DNA of 64,000 bases from Metridium senile (GCA_949775045.1 OX459104.1:15550476-15614475), one strand, 5' to 3'; shown: positions 41,201 through 51,987, counted from the first letter of the stretch. The notes: generated by a model not told the origin, from the letters alone. A program made the numbers and translations.

Positions 41201-44200
41201 GTTCTCAGTCACACGTGCACCGCTCGCATAAAAAGCACCGCCCAAAAAAGGGGAAGTTGGTGGACGTCAATCAAACTGTGTTTACAAGATGCATGGTCTG
41301 AATCCGACGAAGAGGTTGTTGTAGGAATTCAGACATGTTTTGCAACCTGACTGAAGTAAAAACACCATGCGTCTTGTAAACACAGTTTGACACGCCAACA
41401 TCTAGTTGTGAAAAAAAAAGTAAAGAGCAGTATTTTACGTCACTCGGAAGTCCCTTTAGCCAAAGCTAATCTTCCAGAGAGCTGACGGTGAGCTCATTTT
41501 ACTTAGTAAATCCCTCTCTCTATCTAATCTGTGCTCCATTTTACAGGTAGAGAAGCTGAAACAACCTGACGCGAGGTCACTGGCTACTGCTGATTAACTT
41601 GGCACCTTTTATGTTTTTGATTGATGTATACTTCACAACCAACCATTGTAATGTCTGAGTTCACAGAAAGTTGAAAAGTGTAGTAAAGAGTTACTTAACA
41701 TTCAATAAAAATGTAATACATCTAAACAAACACCTACTCTCTAATAAATATTTTAACTTATGCTTATAAAAATCCCATTTGAATTTTAACTTTTCCAAAA
41801 AACTCTACACTTTTTGTTTTTATTTTATTTATTTATTCAACTTCCAACAGAGTCGATTGATTGTCTAACAGTTAGAATAATATTATACCTATGGCCTAGA
41901 CATCCATATAAAAGATAATAATATAAACAAAAGGAAAAAAACACATTAAGTAAATTATTACTGCATTACGGCCTACATTTTTGAGCAGCGACAACTAGTC
42001 TAGTAACCCAAGAACAAGAGTATACTCCATACTCTATCTCAATATCTTGAGTAGTACAAGCTTGTTACCTATTATTATGCCTTCAACCTACCTTTTCCAA
42101 GTTCTTCATTTCAATATTATACTCTAGAGTAGCATTAGGCGGTATTCCTAGTTCTGGGTTCCCTGTGTCTCCGTATCCATAGTGACCAGGTTCTATAATG
42201 ACTTTAGCTGTTTCCTTATTGAGCATATCACCAATGGCCTTCTCTGCACCATCAATAATGTTGGCCTCTGTACCTAGTGAATCAAGGTTTTATAATTAAA
42301 AGTGGATGAATGAATAGAAGAATAAATGAATGGATGGATGGATGAATGGATGTACGTATGGATGAATAAATGAATGAATGAATAAATGAATGGATAAATG
42401 GGTGATTGAATGAATAAATGAATGGATGAATGAATAGATGAATGAGTTGATGAATGGATGAATGGAAAAAGACTTGGATGAATGAATGAATGAATGGATG
42501 AATTGATGAATGAATGAATGAGTGGATTGATGATTGAATGAATTGATGATTGAATGGTTAAATGGACAAATGAATGGATATAAGAAAGTAAAAATGCATG
42601 AATGAATGAGTGAATGAATAAATAAATGGATGGATGAATGAATGAGAAGATGAATGGAAGGATGGATCACTCAATTAATCTACAAGTGAATCTATGTACA
42701 TGGATAATTAAAGGAATATATAAAGTGAGTGGATGGATAAATGGATGGTTGAATGAATGGAAGATGGAAGACTGAATGGATGAAGAGATGAATGAATGAA
42801 TGAATAAATGATAATTGAATGAAAGATGAATGGCTTGATTGATGAATGAATTGCTGAATGGATGGATGAATGAATGAATGAAAGGAGGAATGAATGTCAC
42901 TGGATGAATGAATAGATGAATCAATGAACTAACCTTCTCCAAATGTGAAAGTAACATCTCTATCCTCAAATACTTTGCCATCACAAGATCCTTTCAAATG
43001 AACTACAATGAAAAGAAAAATTAACAATGTGTGGAGGATTGCAGTATTGATGAATATCTTTTGCGGGTTATCATGAAAATATTTTTAAAATACAGTGTTG
43101 CTTTGATATAAATGCCTTTTGTGTGGAGTGTTTGCTTTTTCAAAGCTACAGTGTACAGTAAATGTTAAAGATGTGGTATTTGTGGTGTTTGTAGTGTTTG
43201 GTGAGAGATATATTGTGATGCAGTGTTGTTGGATGTTTTTGAAGTGTTACAAACACTCCATGTCCCCCTCACTAAGGTACTTCCAATGGAACCTTGAAGA
43301 TTAATTTGTACTAAATATTATCAATTTATACTAACTCCTTTGTTGAAATTGTGGAACTAATTAGTTTTATTATTCATTAAAAATATCATTTTCTCTGTGT
43401 CCGATAAGTTGAAATAGTTTGATATATACACCAGGTTGACCTTCTATTCTGAATATTCCAATGTCATTGATAAAGTTGTTTGTGTGTGGACTACCTGTGT
43501 CTGAAGCAGACTTCCTGAGTGTGTAGCCGATGTTTTCATTTCAAATAATTCACAGTCGTTTTAGAATGGCCTCTTAAAATAATGTTTTTAAATAGGGGGG
43601 GGGGGGGGGGGGGGGAGTGGTGGTATATGATTCTCAAAACGGCTTGAAAGTGGGGGTGTATTTTTTTAAGATTACGTGAAAAGGATTATGATTATTATGA
43701 TGTTTATCTTTCGATAAAATACTGGACCAAATTGTACACCCAAACACACAAACTAAAATAAAAGGAATGATGAAAAGAAAAGTACAAAAGAAGAAAAAAA
43801 TAGAGGGTATATTTTTAAGAGTTTTTTTTGGGGGGGGGGGGGGGTACATTTTGGTATCGATCACTTAAACCCCAACCCCCCAATATTTTATATTATTATA
43901 TTTTTTATATTATTTTTTATATTATTTTTTATATATATTATTATTATTTTTATATATATATATTTTTTTTTATGTTATATTATATTTTTTATATTATATT
44001 TAATATATGTTTTTACTGGTATTATAATGACACCATTGAACAAATGACATATTGATTATGCAATGTTTTTTGACCTTCAAGTTGTGCTCCTATATTGGGT
44101 CTCTCATAACCTTGACCTTTGACTAGAACAATCTTGGAAACCTGGCCATCTTTTGTGACATTCTTCCCTTTCCAATCAACTACCTCTATATCAAACTGAA

Positions 44201-46459
44201 GGGCACTGTCTGGAGGGATTTTACTGCCTCCACGTTGACCATATCCATATGATGGCTGGACAGTTATTTTGGCTTTCTCTTTAAGCTTCATCGTAGGGAT
44301 CGCGATTTCCCAGCCTTGGATTACCACTCCTGTATTAAAAATATCAATATGGTTATTAAGGATACATAGGATGGCTGGACAGTTATTTTAGCTTTCTCTT
44401 TTAGCTAGTTTATAGTAGGGATTGCAATTTCTCAGCCTTGAATTACCCCCCCTCCCCCCCCCCCCCCCCCCTCCTTAGTGCATGTTCTTGCTCCAACTTC
44501 AATTACATAACATGACTCATTTTTACTTGGCTTTGATCCCAGTGGGAGGGTGGAAGGGGTGGTGGGGTACTCGCTTTGTCCAAGTGGTAGGGGTGATCAA
44601 CAGAGGTTTTGAAAACGACCCCTAAAAGGTAACGCACAGTTAAAAATAGCTGATAAACCCTTGTCGACTTTTACCCCTGGCCAACAAAGCAACAAAACAG
44701 AGTAAAATTAACTCTTACAGGTACATAATCATGTTACGTAACTGATGTTTGTGCCAGAACCCTAAAAGGACCCTAAAAGGTACACACATGAAATATTTTT
44801 ACCCTAAAAGGTTTGCCGATCACCCCTTCCACTTGGACAAAGGGATTATACCCCCCATGGAATTACCACTCCTGCATTAAAAATATTAATTTAATAATAA
44901 TAATAATAATACATTTCTTATATAGCGCGCCCCATTAAATCTCGGTGCGCTTTACAAAAATAAAACGAAAAATGAAAAATTACTATGAGTCAAAAAGAAA
45001 CGTTTTTAACTTGTTTTTGAAGGAGGATAACAGTTTAATGTTTAATTTGGTGTTCACAACAATTTTGAAACCGTTTGCCAACTGCAAAGAATGTTGGTGT
45101 TTTGTCTCTTGTCTACTACTGGTTCTTCAAATGTTTTGTTACTACGAAAATCACCGTCCATTGGAAATTTGGCCTTGGATATGTGTGTGTTTTTTTTTTT
45201 GTACCACATGACCAATTTTGAGCAAAATGATTGGACACATGGTACAAACACAATCTTGACAAGTTCAAATGAGCATTTTACACTCTAGTGATTTCAAAAG
45301 TAGCTGTATGTGTTTATAATGGCTATTATTACCATGACAGGCTGTTACAGTGGTTCTCATTGCTTCACAAACTGTCAGATTTACAAATGCTTAAGCAAGT
45401 AAAAAATAACCACTGGTACCCAGGGTATTGCAGTGCATGTTATATTAATGTTGAACTGGATATTTATTTTAGAAATAATTAATCTTCTAGTAATACCCGG
45501 AGTAATTCATCAATGAAACCGATAATCCATGAAAATCGATAATAATCAATATTAATCTATGTTACTGCAATTTTTGTCTTTCTGCAAACTCAGACATTCC
45601 AACGTCTAGTTGTGAAATACTACATTTTTGGCTGCTGCTAATTACACGGCACCTTTTATGTTTTTAAACAAGCCATTATACTGTCTGAGTTCGCAGAAAG
45701 TCGAAAACCGCAATTAGGCCCCATTCGCACTAGACCAAATTTTGTTTGTTTTACCAAACAAATCTGTCAATCAACGAGGTAGGAACAGTGCGAATGATAT
45801 TTTTGTGTTGGGACAAAATTTGTCGCTGCCAACCAAACTTCAAATACGCCGCTGTCCTGCTCTAAAGGCCTCCAAACTTTGTAAAAATGTCAATGTTGAC
45901 AGGTTTGGTAATATAATAATTAAGAAACGTTTGTGTGACTATCGATTAATTATTGATTACCGATATTGATCGATATTTAAGTTTATAATTAACTGATTTT
46001 ATATTTTGATTAGTAATCCGATAATCGAACTACGGGATTTATGACTATTATTATCCTAACAAGCTGTTATAGTGGTTATAGCTGGTGTTCAACGGAAACC
46101 GTTCAACGAATTAATACTCTGAGTATTTCAAAAAGAAACTTCTAATAATAAGAAATTATTAAACTAATATGAAATTAACTATGTTACTTTCAAAATCTAT
46201 TACCTTCCCCAAGCACAAACTTAAAAGGCTCGGCTCCAATATTTGAATCAAACTCTTCTCCATTCAAAAACTTGCCAATGTATTTCACTGATACAAGACT
46301 CCCGGTTGGAGTGAACGCTGTTCCAGTTCCCTCGCACAGCACAACTTTTCTCACTCCGCCATCTTGCTTTGGAGTGATATCTACGCCAGAATCGTTTTCA
46401 TTGCTCTCCTGGCCAACGTTGCAAGCTTTTTCGTCCGTTTCCAAAGCTGCAGGAGACAT
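35219..46459 (-). CDS. FKBP51/52-type immunophilin (two FKBP domains plus TPR), peptidyl-prolyl isomerase
   Basis: Nine exons in transcript order (46204-46459, 44075-44329, 42934-43002, 42092-42273, 41077-41160, 40506-40685, 38844-38894, 38007-38157, 35219-35355) join in frame to 454 residues, close to human FKBP4 (459) and FKBP5 (457). FKBP domain 1 (about 45-160) keeps the ligand/catalytic residues: [24 protein letters not shown] with the active-site Trp, [14 protein letters not shown]. Domain 2 (about 168-254; [20 protein letters not shown]) lacks that Trp (IIDGAEKAI), as the second domain of FKBP52 does, so it is probably inactive. Residues about 255-400 hold TPR helices ([40 protein letters not shown]) that in the family bind the Hsp90 C-terminus. 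The tail is Glu/Lys-rich. The exon 2 donor is a weak GTCAAA; other junctions are ordinary. Orthology to one vertebrate paralogue is not claimed. Confidence 0.93.
35445..35690. mobile_element. Palindromic element in FKBP intron 8
   Basis: AAATAGAGCACATCAAGATA with TGTAAGATTC is matched by GAATCGTACATATCTTGATG with CGCTCTATTT. The inner GGTGCTTTTGGTTGGAT and its inverse extend the hairpin. Confidence 0.7.
36000..36745. repeat. Tandem array of about 115-bp units
   Basis: Six or seven units carry ATGCTAGTTGTGAATGAGAG, AACAGTGTAATCTAGTATTA and CAAATACAACAAAATAGATA with variable linkers. It lies in FKBP intron 8 and runs directly into the GGATGAAT array. Confidence 0.85.
36745..37890. repeat. GGATGAATGAAT-type tetranucleotide array with higher-order units
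   Basis: About 1.1 kb of degenerate GGAT/GAAT/AAAT tetramers, with higher-order units of about 60-130 bases (for instance repeated AGTACAAATGAATG). The long minus-strand frames here (324, 232 and 415 residues of repeated Ser-Ile-His-Pro) are repeat artefacts inside FKBP intron 8. Confidence 0.95.
38997..39162. mobile_element. TACACCTAATTGCAATAAC-family MITE (copy 2)
   Basis: Starts TACACCTAATTGCAATAACA and ends TATTGCAATTAGGTGTA. Nearly identical to 10436-10601; lies in FKBP intron 6. Confidence 0.85.
39270..39430. mobile_element. Inverted-repeat element, TTGCCAACCAT family (copy 1)
   Basis: ATTGTTTTGCCAACCATTCG on the left and AATGGTTGGCAAATTAGCAT on the right. Related copies lie at 57480-57745. 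Confidence 0.6.
39486..39796. mobile_element. TACACCTATTTCAAAAA-family MITE (copy 4, damaged left end)
   Basis: The left end has lost TACACC but keeps TTCAAAAATGGTTGTCGCAG; the right end GACTATTGAAATAGGTGTA is complete. It lies in FKBP intron 6. Confidence 0.75.
40024..40061 (+). ncRNA. Hammerhead-ribozyme motif ahead of a 94-bp tandem array
   Basis: UUACU, then CUGACGA, stem II GAGC-UAAA-GCUA (three pairs and a G-A mismatch at its base), GAAAC, GUC, then AGUAA, which closes a five-pair stem I. All invariant core bases are present. The 94-bp array begins about 20 bases downstream. It lies in FKBP intron 6, antisense to the gene. Confidence 0.6.
40080..40460. repeat. 94-bp tandem array linked to the hammerhead motif
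   Basis: Four units carry TTACGGTGTTACAAATGTCA, TATCAAACACCGACACAGCC and TATACTAGTTTACTCGCTAG; the last is diverged. Single units occur at 19696-19790 (inverse) and, in part, at 34385-34440. Confidence 0.85.
40720..40990. repeat. GGAT microsatellite
   Basis: About 39 uninterrupted GGAT units (about 40739-40896) flanked by AAAT repeats, in FKBP intron 5. The 109-residue frame (SIHP repeats) is an artefact. Confidence 0.95.
41195..41420. mobile_element. Palindromic element in FKBP intron 4
   Basis: AAACTGTGTTTACAAGATGC on the left is matched by CGTCTTGTAAACACAGTTTG on the right, with a TCTGAATCC and GGAATTCAGA inner pair. The outer limits are uncertain. Confidence 0.6.
42300..42925. repeat. 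Degenerate GAATGGATGAAT repeats
   Basis: These fill most of FKBP intron 3, between exons ending at 42934 and starting at 42273. The minus-strand frames of 124 and 105 residues are artefacts; the second one also runs across the real exon 3 in the wrong frame. Confidence 0.9.
43590..44010. repeat. Two poly-G tracts and an AT-only patch
   Basis: G-runs lie at about 43594-43615 and 43828-43844, with TTATATTATTTTTTATAT-type sequence from 43880 to 44005. The G-runs sit near the inverted pair GTGTATTTTTTTAAGA and TATTTTTAAGAGTTTT. Lies in FKBP intron 2. Confidence 0.7.
44540..44865. mobile_element. CCCGGGGGG-type hAT-like MITE, diverged
   Basis: GTCCAAGTGGTAGGGGTGAT on the left and GATCACCCCTTCCACTTGGA on the right match the arms of 9651-9893. 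Repeated CCCTAAAAGGTA lies inside. It is in FKBP intron 1. Confidence 0.75.
45485..46040. repeat. AATCGATA-rich patch and a palindromic element
   Basis: 45510-45555 and 45940-46035 carry dense CGATAA, ATCGAT and ATTAATC motifs. Between them 45564-45715 is a palindrome (TGCAATTTTTGTCTTTCTGC and GCAGAAAGTCGAAAACCGCA). All lies in FKBP intron 1. A longer ATCGAT-rich stretch is at 63030-63720. Confidence 0.6.
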
Positions 46460-46678
46460 TTTTCAACGAGTATGTTTTGCAGCAAAAATACAATATGGCC
46501 GCCAGTGCAGCTGTCAAGCTCAACCACAGGAACTCCGAGACTTGTCTACAAGTGTCACGCGACCCTTGTTTTAATTTAAAAACAAATGTTGCGTGACGTC
46601 AGTGAATCGCCAGAAAATGGTCCAATATTCCACAACAAAAGGACAAATAGCTTCTATCTTTTTTTAAATTTTTTTTAT

Positions 46679-46812
46679 AGAGTACAAACATTAAAAGCGT
46701 GCAACATAAATAGTACTACTAGTGATATTTTATGCTAATTCTTTAATTGTTTTCTATTCAGTTTAATTACTATTTAGCACTAATTAGTACTACTTGTTTC
46801 ACGGTTATATTA
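46679..46812. mobile_element. Truncated TAGAGTACAAACA-family MITE at the BEL insertion site
   Basis: Starts TAGAGTACAAACATTAAAAG and stops in CACGGTTATATTA where the BEL/Pao element begins. The expected right end (TGTTTGTACTCTA) is not found beyond 56761, so that end was already lost or was deleted. Confidence 0.7.
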
Positions 46813-47116
46813 TGAAGAAGATTTTAGATAAACATGCACCATAAAGTCGTCGGTTCCAAGATGATTTACTATTTGTTATCCAAAGTCTTCTTCATCGTAA
46901 ATTCAATGATGGACCATCAAAAGTATTTGCGAGTGAATCTAACCATATTAAAGGCAGAGTGTCCATGAACGTGAACGTAAAGTCAAGTTGTCTTTCCTAC
47001 CAAAAAAACTAATTATGTGCATACAAAAAAGGTAACAATTCCCTAATGGGAAATAACTTCAGTAAAGAAAAATAAAGAACTATTGTTCACAGTGTTTATG
47101 TTGAGAAACCTCAACA
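46813..47116 (-). repeat. BEL/Pao 3' LTR, complete, 304 bp
   Basis: Minus-strand reading starts TGTTGAGGTTTCTCAACATA and ends ATCTTCTTCA. It contains an internal inverted pair of GAAGAAG and CTTCTTC that bounds a 65-bp segment (46821-46885). The same segment has the opposite orientation relative to the rest of the LTR in the internal copy at 53260-53552. Confidence 0.85.
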
Positions 47117-47260
47117 TCCTGGGGGCCCAAAGTATAAATTGTAGAAAATGTTAATATAATGTTCCGTAATGTTCCATAAAGTATTTCTTTCTTCAAGTAC
47201 TTGATTCTTCAAGTAAGCACAATTTGGTTATGGGACGAGTAAGAGATGATCTAGTGGTGA
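47117..47260 (-). pseudogene. Last codons of pol and 3' untranslated region
   Basis: On the minus strand this matches 53120-53259 (plus): the end of the integrase frame, its stop, and GGAACATTACGGAACATTA up to the LTR. At about 47253-47260 it joins directly to the RNase H-integrase linker, so nearly the whole integrase is deleted. Similar TC-TCTCTT sequences occur on both sides of the join. Confidence 0.8.
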
Positions 47261-47327
47261 ACGAGAAGAGATATAGCAGACACTTTGGACCTTTGGCTGT
47301 GTAATTTCCTTGTCATCTGTTGGAACT

Positions 47328-50300
47328 TCACCTTACTGCCGATGAGGGCCAGAAGTCATCAGAGTGACGTAAAAAGCTCGGTCCGGACAGCCAACAGCAG
47401 TTAGAATTGAACTCATCAATCTTCATTCCACGTGATCCATAATCTGCAGGGTTGTAGACTCCGGGAACGTACCTCCACTGACTAGGAAGGGATAACTCGT
47501 GGATCTCTGAGATTCTAAAGGCAACAAATGGACGGAAGCGTCTCGTTGTATTCATAATGTACTGAAGAACTGTCATAGAATCGACCCATAGATAGGTTTC
47601 ATCAATAGGCACGTCTAATTCAGCTCTGACCATACCATACAGTCTTGCAGACATCACAGCAGCTTGTAATTCGAGGCGTGGAATCGACCAGTCCTTTAGT
47701 GGAGTGTTTCGTGACTTGCCAATAACGAGGGTAACATGAATGAGTCCATTAGAATCGACAATTCTAATGTAGCAACATGCGGCCAAACCTTGCTTCGATG
47801 CATCAGAGAAGAAATGCAGCTGTGTGCTTGTAACACTAGTCGTAAGTGGGTGCTTGTAGCATCTTGGGATGCTGATATTCTTTAGTCGCTCAAGCATATC
47901 TAACCAATTGTTCCATTGTGAAACATAAGGCTCTTGAATGGTCTCATCCCAGTCGTACTTTGTCCTCCATAGTTCTTGAATGATTATCTTGGCCAAAAGT
48001 ACAAATGGACTCAGAAAGCCAAGTGGATCATACAGTGAACTGACAATTGATAATACGCCACGCTTCGTTTGGGGCTTATCGGTATTCACAGAGTTGAAGT
48101 AGAAGTAATCATTCTCAGCATTCCATTTCAAACCAAGTGCTCTTTCGTTGGGAAGCTCATCAAAGTCAAGATTTACATCTGGTTTAGCTCTTCGTTCTTT
48201 AGGAATAGACGCTAATACTTTGCGACTGTTGGACATAAACTTTGTAAGATTGTAGCCTCCTTCTCGAGTCAAAGCAATCAGTTGATCGGCTAGACGTATG
48301 GCCTCTTCTTCTGTTGGAACTGACTTTAGTTCATCATCAACGTAGAAGTTCCTTCTTACAGTGTCTATAGCTGTGCTATCATAGACACCTTCATTATCAT
48401 CTGCGATTTGTTTCAGCGTGCTGTTAGCACAGCAAGGTGACGATTTGGCTCCAAATATATGTACTAACATCTTGTAAACGCTTGGAAGACTGTCAACTCC
48501 ATCCGACCACCACAAGAAACGCAGGGCGTCTGTGTCTTTAGCGATGACTCTGGTCTGGTGAAACATGGCTTCTATGTCGGATGTCAGTGCAATACGCTCC
48601 TCACGGAATCGTAGAAGTACTCCAATCAAGTTATTTGTACGATCTGGTCCTTGAACAAGCTGATCATTTAGCGATGTACCTTGAAACTTAGCTGCAGCGT
48701 CAAAGACTACCCTTACTTTGCCTGGCTTATTAGCATTGAAGACTGGGTGATGTGGAAGATACCAAGTGATGTTGGTGGTCTTTGAGACTTCTTCTTCAGT
48801 TAATTTCCTTGCATAACCTTTGTCAACGTAGTCATCAATAACATCTTTGTACTTTGTATGGAGTTGTGGATTCTTCTTTAAACGTCCCTTTAAGCTAGAT
48901 AATCTGGCATCTGCTAAAACTCTGTTGTTCGGCAGTTGAACATTTTCGTCTCTCCACAGTAGACCCATCTGATAGTGTCCATCAGCCTTTGAAATAGTGT
49001 CCTCTATAATCTTTATAGCATTCGTATCTTCAACTGACAAAGTCTTTGATGCGCTTCTTTCGATGCCACTTGACTCGATCTCCCAGAACCTCTTCAAGCT
49101 TTCCTCAACAGCGTTATCTTTACTGCAAGTACAATTAACATTTAAGGTTGATTTCTCATCAGATGTTCGTCCCAGGACACTCCAACCAAGTACTGTCTGA
49201 ATGGCAAACGGTTGACTCGGGAGTCCTTTGATGACATCGATAGGAACGAACGCTTCTGGAACATCTGTCCCAAGTAGTACAGATATCTTCGACCTTTCAA
49301 CATCAGGAAATGGTATTGACTGTAAATGTGGAAGCTCGTGGATGCCTTTCTTTGAATGACGTAGTGGTATGTCGAGATCCTTCACTGCCCATGCTGTCGA
49401 GACATTTACTTGCACAGTAGATAGAGAGTCAATAGAAGAAACTTTAAAGTTCACCTTTGATGCATGTCCTTTAACATTCTTGTCTGTTACAGTAGTGATG
49501 AAGAACGTCTGTGGATCTGCTTTCATTCCAAGTTGTAAGGCTAGAGACTCATCAATCAAAGTGGTATCTGACCCAGAATCAATGAGAGCATAGGTGGTTA
49601 CTGTTTTGTTATTCTCACCAAAGACTACAATCGGAATAACTTGAAGAAGAGCGGAGACATTTCCTTGAGAAGACAGGTTGTTAGTTTGTGAGGTTGTAGC
49701 ACCAGGTTGAACAGTATTGAGTGGCAGAGAAACAGTACTAGACAGCTGTGTGTTAGCAGCTTGTTGCTTCGATGAATCGTGTAACAAAGAGTGATGACTT
49801 TTCCCACAAACTTTACAGCGTGATGATGACGGACATGCACGACACATATGACGTCTTGAGCTAATACAGTTCAGGCACAATCCTTGTTTGACAACAAATT
49901 CGCGGCGATCTTTCACAGACTTTGACTTGAAACTTTCACAGCAATACAAAGGGTGTGATTTGGAACACAATATACACGTTGCACTCGAAGACTTAAGCGT
50001 AGAATTTGCAGAAGTTTTTTTCAAGCCTTGAGTGGTCGTATTGATAGAAGGCTCTGAAGTGGACATCGTAGTAGCTTTAAACATGGGTCTTGGCGTCACA
50101 TTCTTGGCAATGGCATTTTCAGACGATGCACTTGAGAAGAAAGGATGGTTAACAGCACAGGTTTTGTTCTTCAAGAAGTGGACAACATTTCCGAAGTTTG
50201 GCATAGTCTGACCTTTTTCTTCTAGCTTACATAAATATTCTCCAAAGCTTGTCTGCATATTTCTTGGAAGTCTAAGCACGATCCTCTCTAGATGGTCTGT

Positions 50301-51710
50301 ATTTATCTCTTGAAGACAGTTCATAGATTTCAAAGTTTCATAGGTGCTTTCAACATCATCAGCAAATGCTTGTAATCCTTTCCGGTCGTTGTAGTTAATC
50401 TGTGGTCCCTTGAGTTTGTCGATACAGGCACGTACTATTTGACACGGTTGACCAAAACGTCTTTGTAGAAGGTCCAATGCTTTACGTAAACCACCAGATA
50501 TAGTTTCATAGGGTAACGCCATCTTCAACGGAGCTCCTTCTAGATGCTGTAGAAGAGAAGCCATTTTCAGTGACTCGTCTAGAGGTTTGCACTCAACCAA
50601 CTGATTAAACCTTTGTCGAAAGCTTGGGAATTCTTCAGAGTTGCCACTGAACTTTCTCACTTTAATCAATGGAATTTCTTGTGATAAGCTGATTCGTTCC
50701 ATAGTCTTTACCATGGCGTTAAGAATATCTTTGTTGTGTTCAAGTGGTGTAGTCGGTTGATCTGGGATGACACAAGTTGAAATAAGTTCAGGTCCTGTTG
50801 AACAATTTTTCCTTAGAGGCGAGGTTGTACAAGGTGTAGTTGTAAAGTGATGAAGTTGGTCTATTTCGGGTTTCAAAGTAGGCGTTGATGGTTCAGCTTG
50901 TAGTGATGTCGATGTAGATTTACCGCCATACGGAATGGGTGTGACTTCACGTGGGAATTCGTCGTCATATTCCTGTCTTTCTACATCAGAAAACTCTTTC
51001 TTTGCCATTTCAAAATCCATCATAGCTATACGAGTACGGTTCTTTGCATCTTCAACACTTCTTTCGGCTTCAAGTCGTGCAATCTCCATGCGACGTTGAA
51101 GTTCCAACTCAAGTCGTTTAGATTCAATCAATAAGGATCTTTGTATCCGTTGCTCAGCATGATCTTGCATTATTCTCGATTTTTCAAACTCGTGTTCAGC
51201 TTTACGAAGCCTTTCACTCACATCAGATCTTTTGCTTGAAGTGGACTTAATTGATCGTCGTGATCCTACACTTATCGAAGATGGAGCAGAATAACTTGCC
51301 ATGTTAGCAATCGGATCTTTTCCCACTGTTGTTGGCCATGTATTATTTGCAGTAATACGATTATCTTGAGTAAATTGTGCTGAATCAGAAGTTATTGGAC
51401 GACTAAATTGGGCGTTCGCGTCTTTCAAGTATAACTCCACCTTTGAGCCATATACGTCGATCTTTGCTTGTTGGTCGATTAACTGTTCGATTGCTCTCTG
51501 TTGATCACTTGGGTTTTCATCTCCAAGACCTGTTATGTAATCATTTGTTATTTGTTCAAAGCGTTTCCAAGCAGCGTTTAGTTTGGCGTGTATTTCCTTC
51601 ACACGAACAATATTCCCATAGTCAGAAATCAAAGATTCAATTTCGTTGAAGAGTCTTGTCAAATATCCAAGATGACCTTGCCTTGATTTGTTAGAAGTAT
51701 TTGTAGCCAT
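47328..51710 (-). CDS. BEL/Pao gag-protease-RT-RNase H polyprotein, integrase deleted
   Basis: 1460 residues from ATG at 51710. Residues about 170-240 are a charged coiled-coil; about 350-520 a Pao-type gag region (DUF1759-like; VRKFSGNSEEFPSFRQRFNQ); about 585-660 cysteine/histidine knuckles. The aspartic protease centre is LIDSGSDTTLID near 710. Reverse transcriptase follows, with the catalytic FYVDD near 1123. The RNase H-like part starts at FFSDASKQG near 1300. An extra base at about 47327 compared with the second copy shifts the frame, and the stop follows within a codon or two; the integrase beyond is missing anyway. Such polyproteins assemble particles and copy the element RNA; this copy could at most supply gag, protease and RT. 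Confidence 0.9.
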   Translation of the reverse strand: MATNTSNKSRQGHLGYLTRLFNEIESLISDYGNIVRVKEIHAKLNAAWKRFEQITNDYITGLGDENPSDQQRAIEQLIDQQAKIDVYGSKVELYLKDANAQFSRPITSDSAQFTQDNRITANNTWPTTVGKDPIANMASYSAPSSISVGSRRSIKSTSSKRSDVSERLRKAEHEFEKSRIMQDHAEQRIQRSLLIESKRLELELQRRMEIARLEAERSVEDAKNRTRIAMMDFEMAKKEFSDVERQEYDDEFPREVTPIPYGGKSTSTSLQAEPSTPTLKPEIDQLHHFTTTPCTTSPLRKNCSTGPELISTCVIPDQPTTPLEHNKDILNAMVKTMERISLSQEIPLIKVRKFSGNSEEFPSFRQRFNQLVECKPLDESLKMASLLQHLEGAPLKMALPYETISGGLRKALDLLQRRFGQPCQIVRACIDKLKGPQINYNDRKGLQAFADDVESTYETLKSMNCLQEINTDHLERIVLRLPRNMQTSFGEYLCKLEEKGQTMPNFGNVVHFLKNKTCAVNHPFFSSASSENAIAKNVTPRPMFKATTMSTSEPSINTTTQGLKKTSANSTLKSSSATCILCSKSHPLYCCESFKSKSVKDRREFVVKQGLCLNCISSRRHMCRACPSSSRCKVCGKSHHSLLHDSSKQQAANTQLSSTVSLPLNTVQPGATTSQTNNLSSQGNVSALLQVIPIVVFGENNKTVTTYALIDSGSDTTLIDESLALQLGMKADPQTFFITTVTDKNVKGHASKVNFKVSSIDSLSTVQVNVSTAWAVKDLDIPLRHSKKGIHELPHLQSIPFPDVERSKISVLLGTDVPEAFVPIDVIKGLPSQPFAIQTVLGWSVLGRTSDEKSTLNVNCTCSKDNAVEESLKRFWEIESSGIERSASKTLSVEDTNAIKIIEDTISKADGHYQMGLLWRDENVQLPNNRVLADARLSSLKGRLKKNPQLHTKYKDVIDDYVDKGYARKLTEEEVSKTTNITWYLPHHPVFNANKPGKVRVVFDAAAKFQGTSLNDQLVQGPDRTNNLIGVLLRFREERIALTSDIEAMFHQTRVIAKDTDALRFLWWSDGVDSLPSVYKMLVHIFGAKSSPCCANSTLKQIADDNEGVYDSTAIDTVRRNFYVDDELKSVPTEEEAIRLADQLIALTREGGYNLTKFMSNSRKVLASIPKERRAKPDVNLDFDELPNERALGLKWNAENDYFYFNSVNTDKPQTKRGVLSIVSSLYDPLGFLSPFVLLAKIIIQELWRTKYDWDETIQEPYVSQWNNWLDMLERLKNISIPRCYKHPLTTSVTSTQLHFFSDASKQGLAACCYIRIVDSNGLIHVTLVIGKSRNTPLKDWSIPRLELQAAVMSARLYGMVRAELDVPIDETYLWVDSMTVLQYIMNTTRRFRPFVAFRISEIHELSLPSQWRYVPGVYNPADYGSRGMKIDEFNSNCCWLSGPSFLRHSDDFWPSSAVR

Positions 51711-51730
51711 GAAGCTAGTAGACTGCAGAA

Positions 51731-51987
51731 TTCACATTGAATTTACGATGAAGAATTCCCAAGCTTTCGACAAAGGTTTAATCAGTTGGTTGAGTGCAAA
51801 CCTCTAGACGAGTCACTGAAAATGGCTTCTCTTCTACAGCATCTAGAAGGAGCTCCGTTGAAGATGGCGTTACCCTATGAAACTATATCTGGTGGTTTAC
51901 GTAAAGCATTGGACCTTCTACAAAGACGTTTTGGTCAACCGTGTCAAATAGTACGTGCCTGTATCGACAAACTCAAGGGACCACAGA
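51731..51987 (+). pseudogene. Inverted LTR scrap and gag fragment
   Basis: About 25 bases of LTR (ATTGAATTTACGATGAAGAA) run into a plus-strand gag piece matching the minus strand of about 50405-50640. The join lies on TGAAGAA, present in both parents. The piece ends in GGGACCACAGAT, then a few bases (ATGCACCATGGTCC) that include the inverse TGGTCCC. Confidence 0.8.

Noticed and set aside
46272..46579. Plus-strand ORFs over FKBP exon 1
   Set aside because: Antisense to a well-supported exon with conserved FKBP residues.
46840..46860. A primer-binding site at TGGAACCGACGACTTTATGG (minus strand)
   Set aside because: It starts with TGG, but the sequence lies inside the LTR as defined by the terminal TG...CA and TATTA repeats, and it does not resemble a usual tRNA 3' end.
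49625..49840. Short antisense and alternate-frame ORFs within the BEL/Pao pol and gag
   Set aside because: Shadows of the long polyprotein frame, without motifs of their own.
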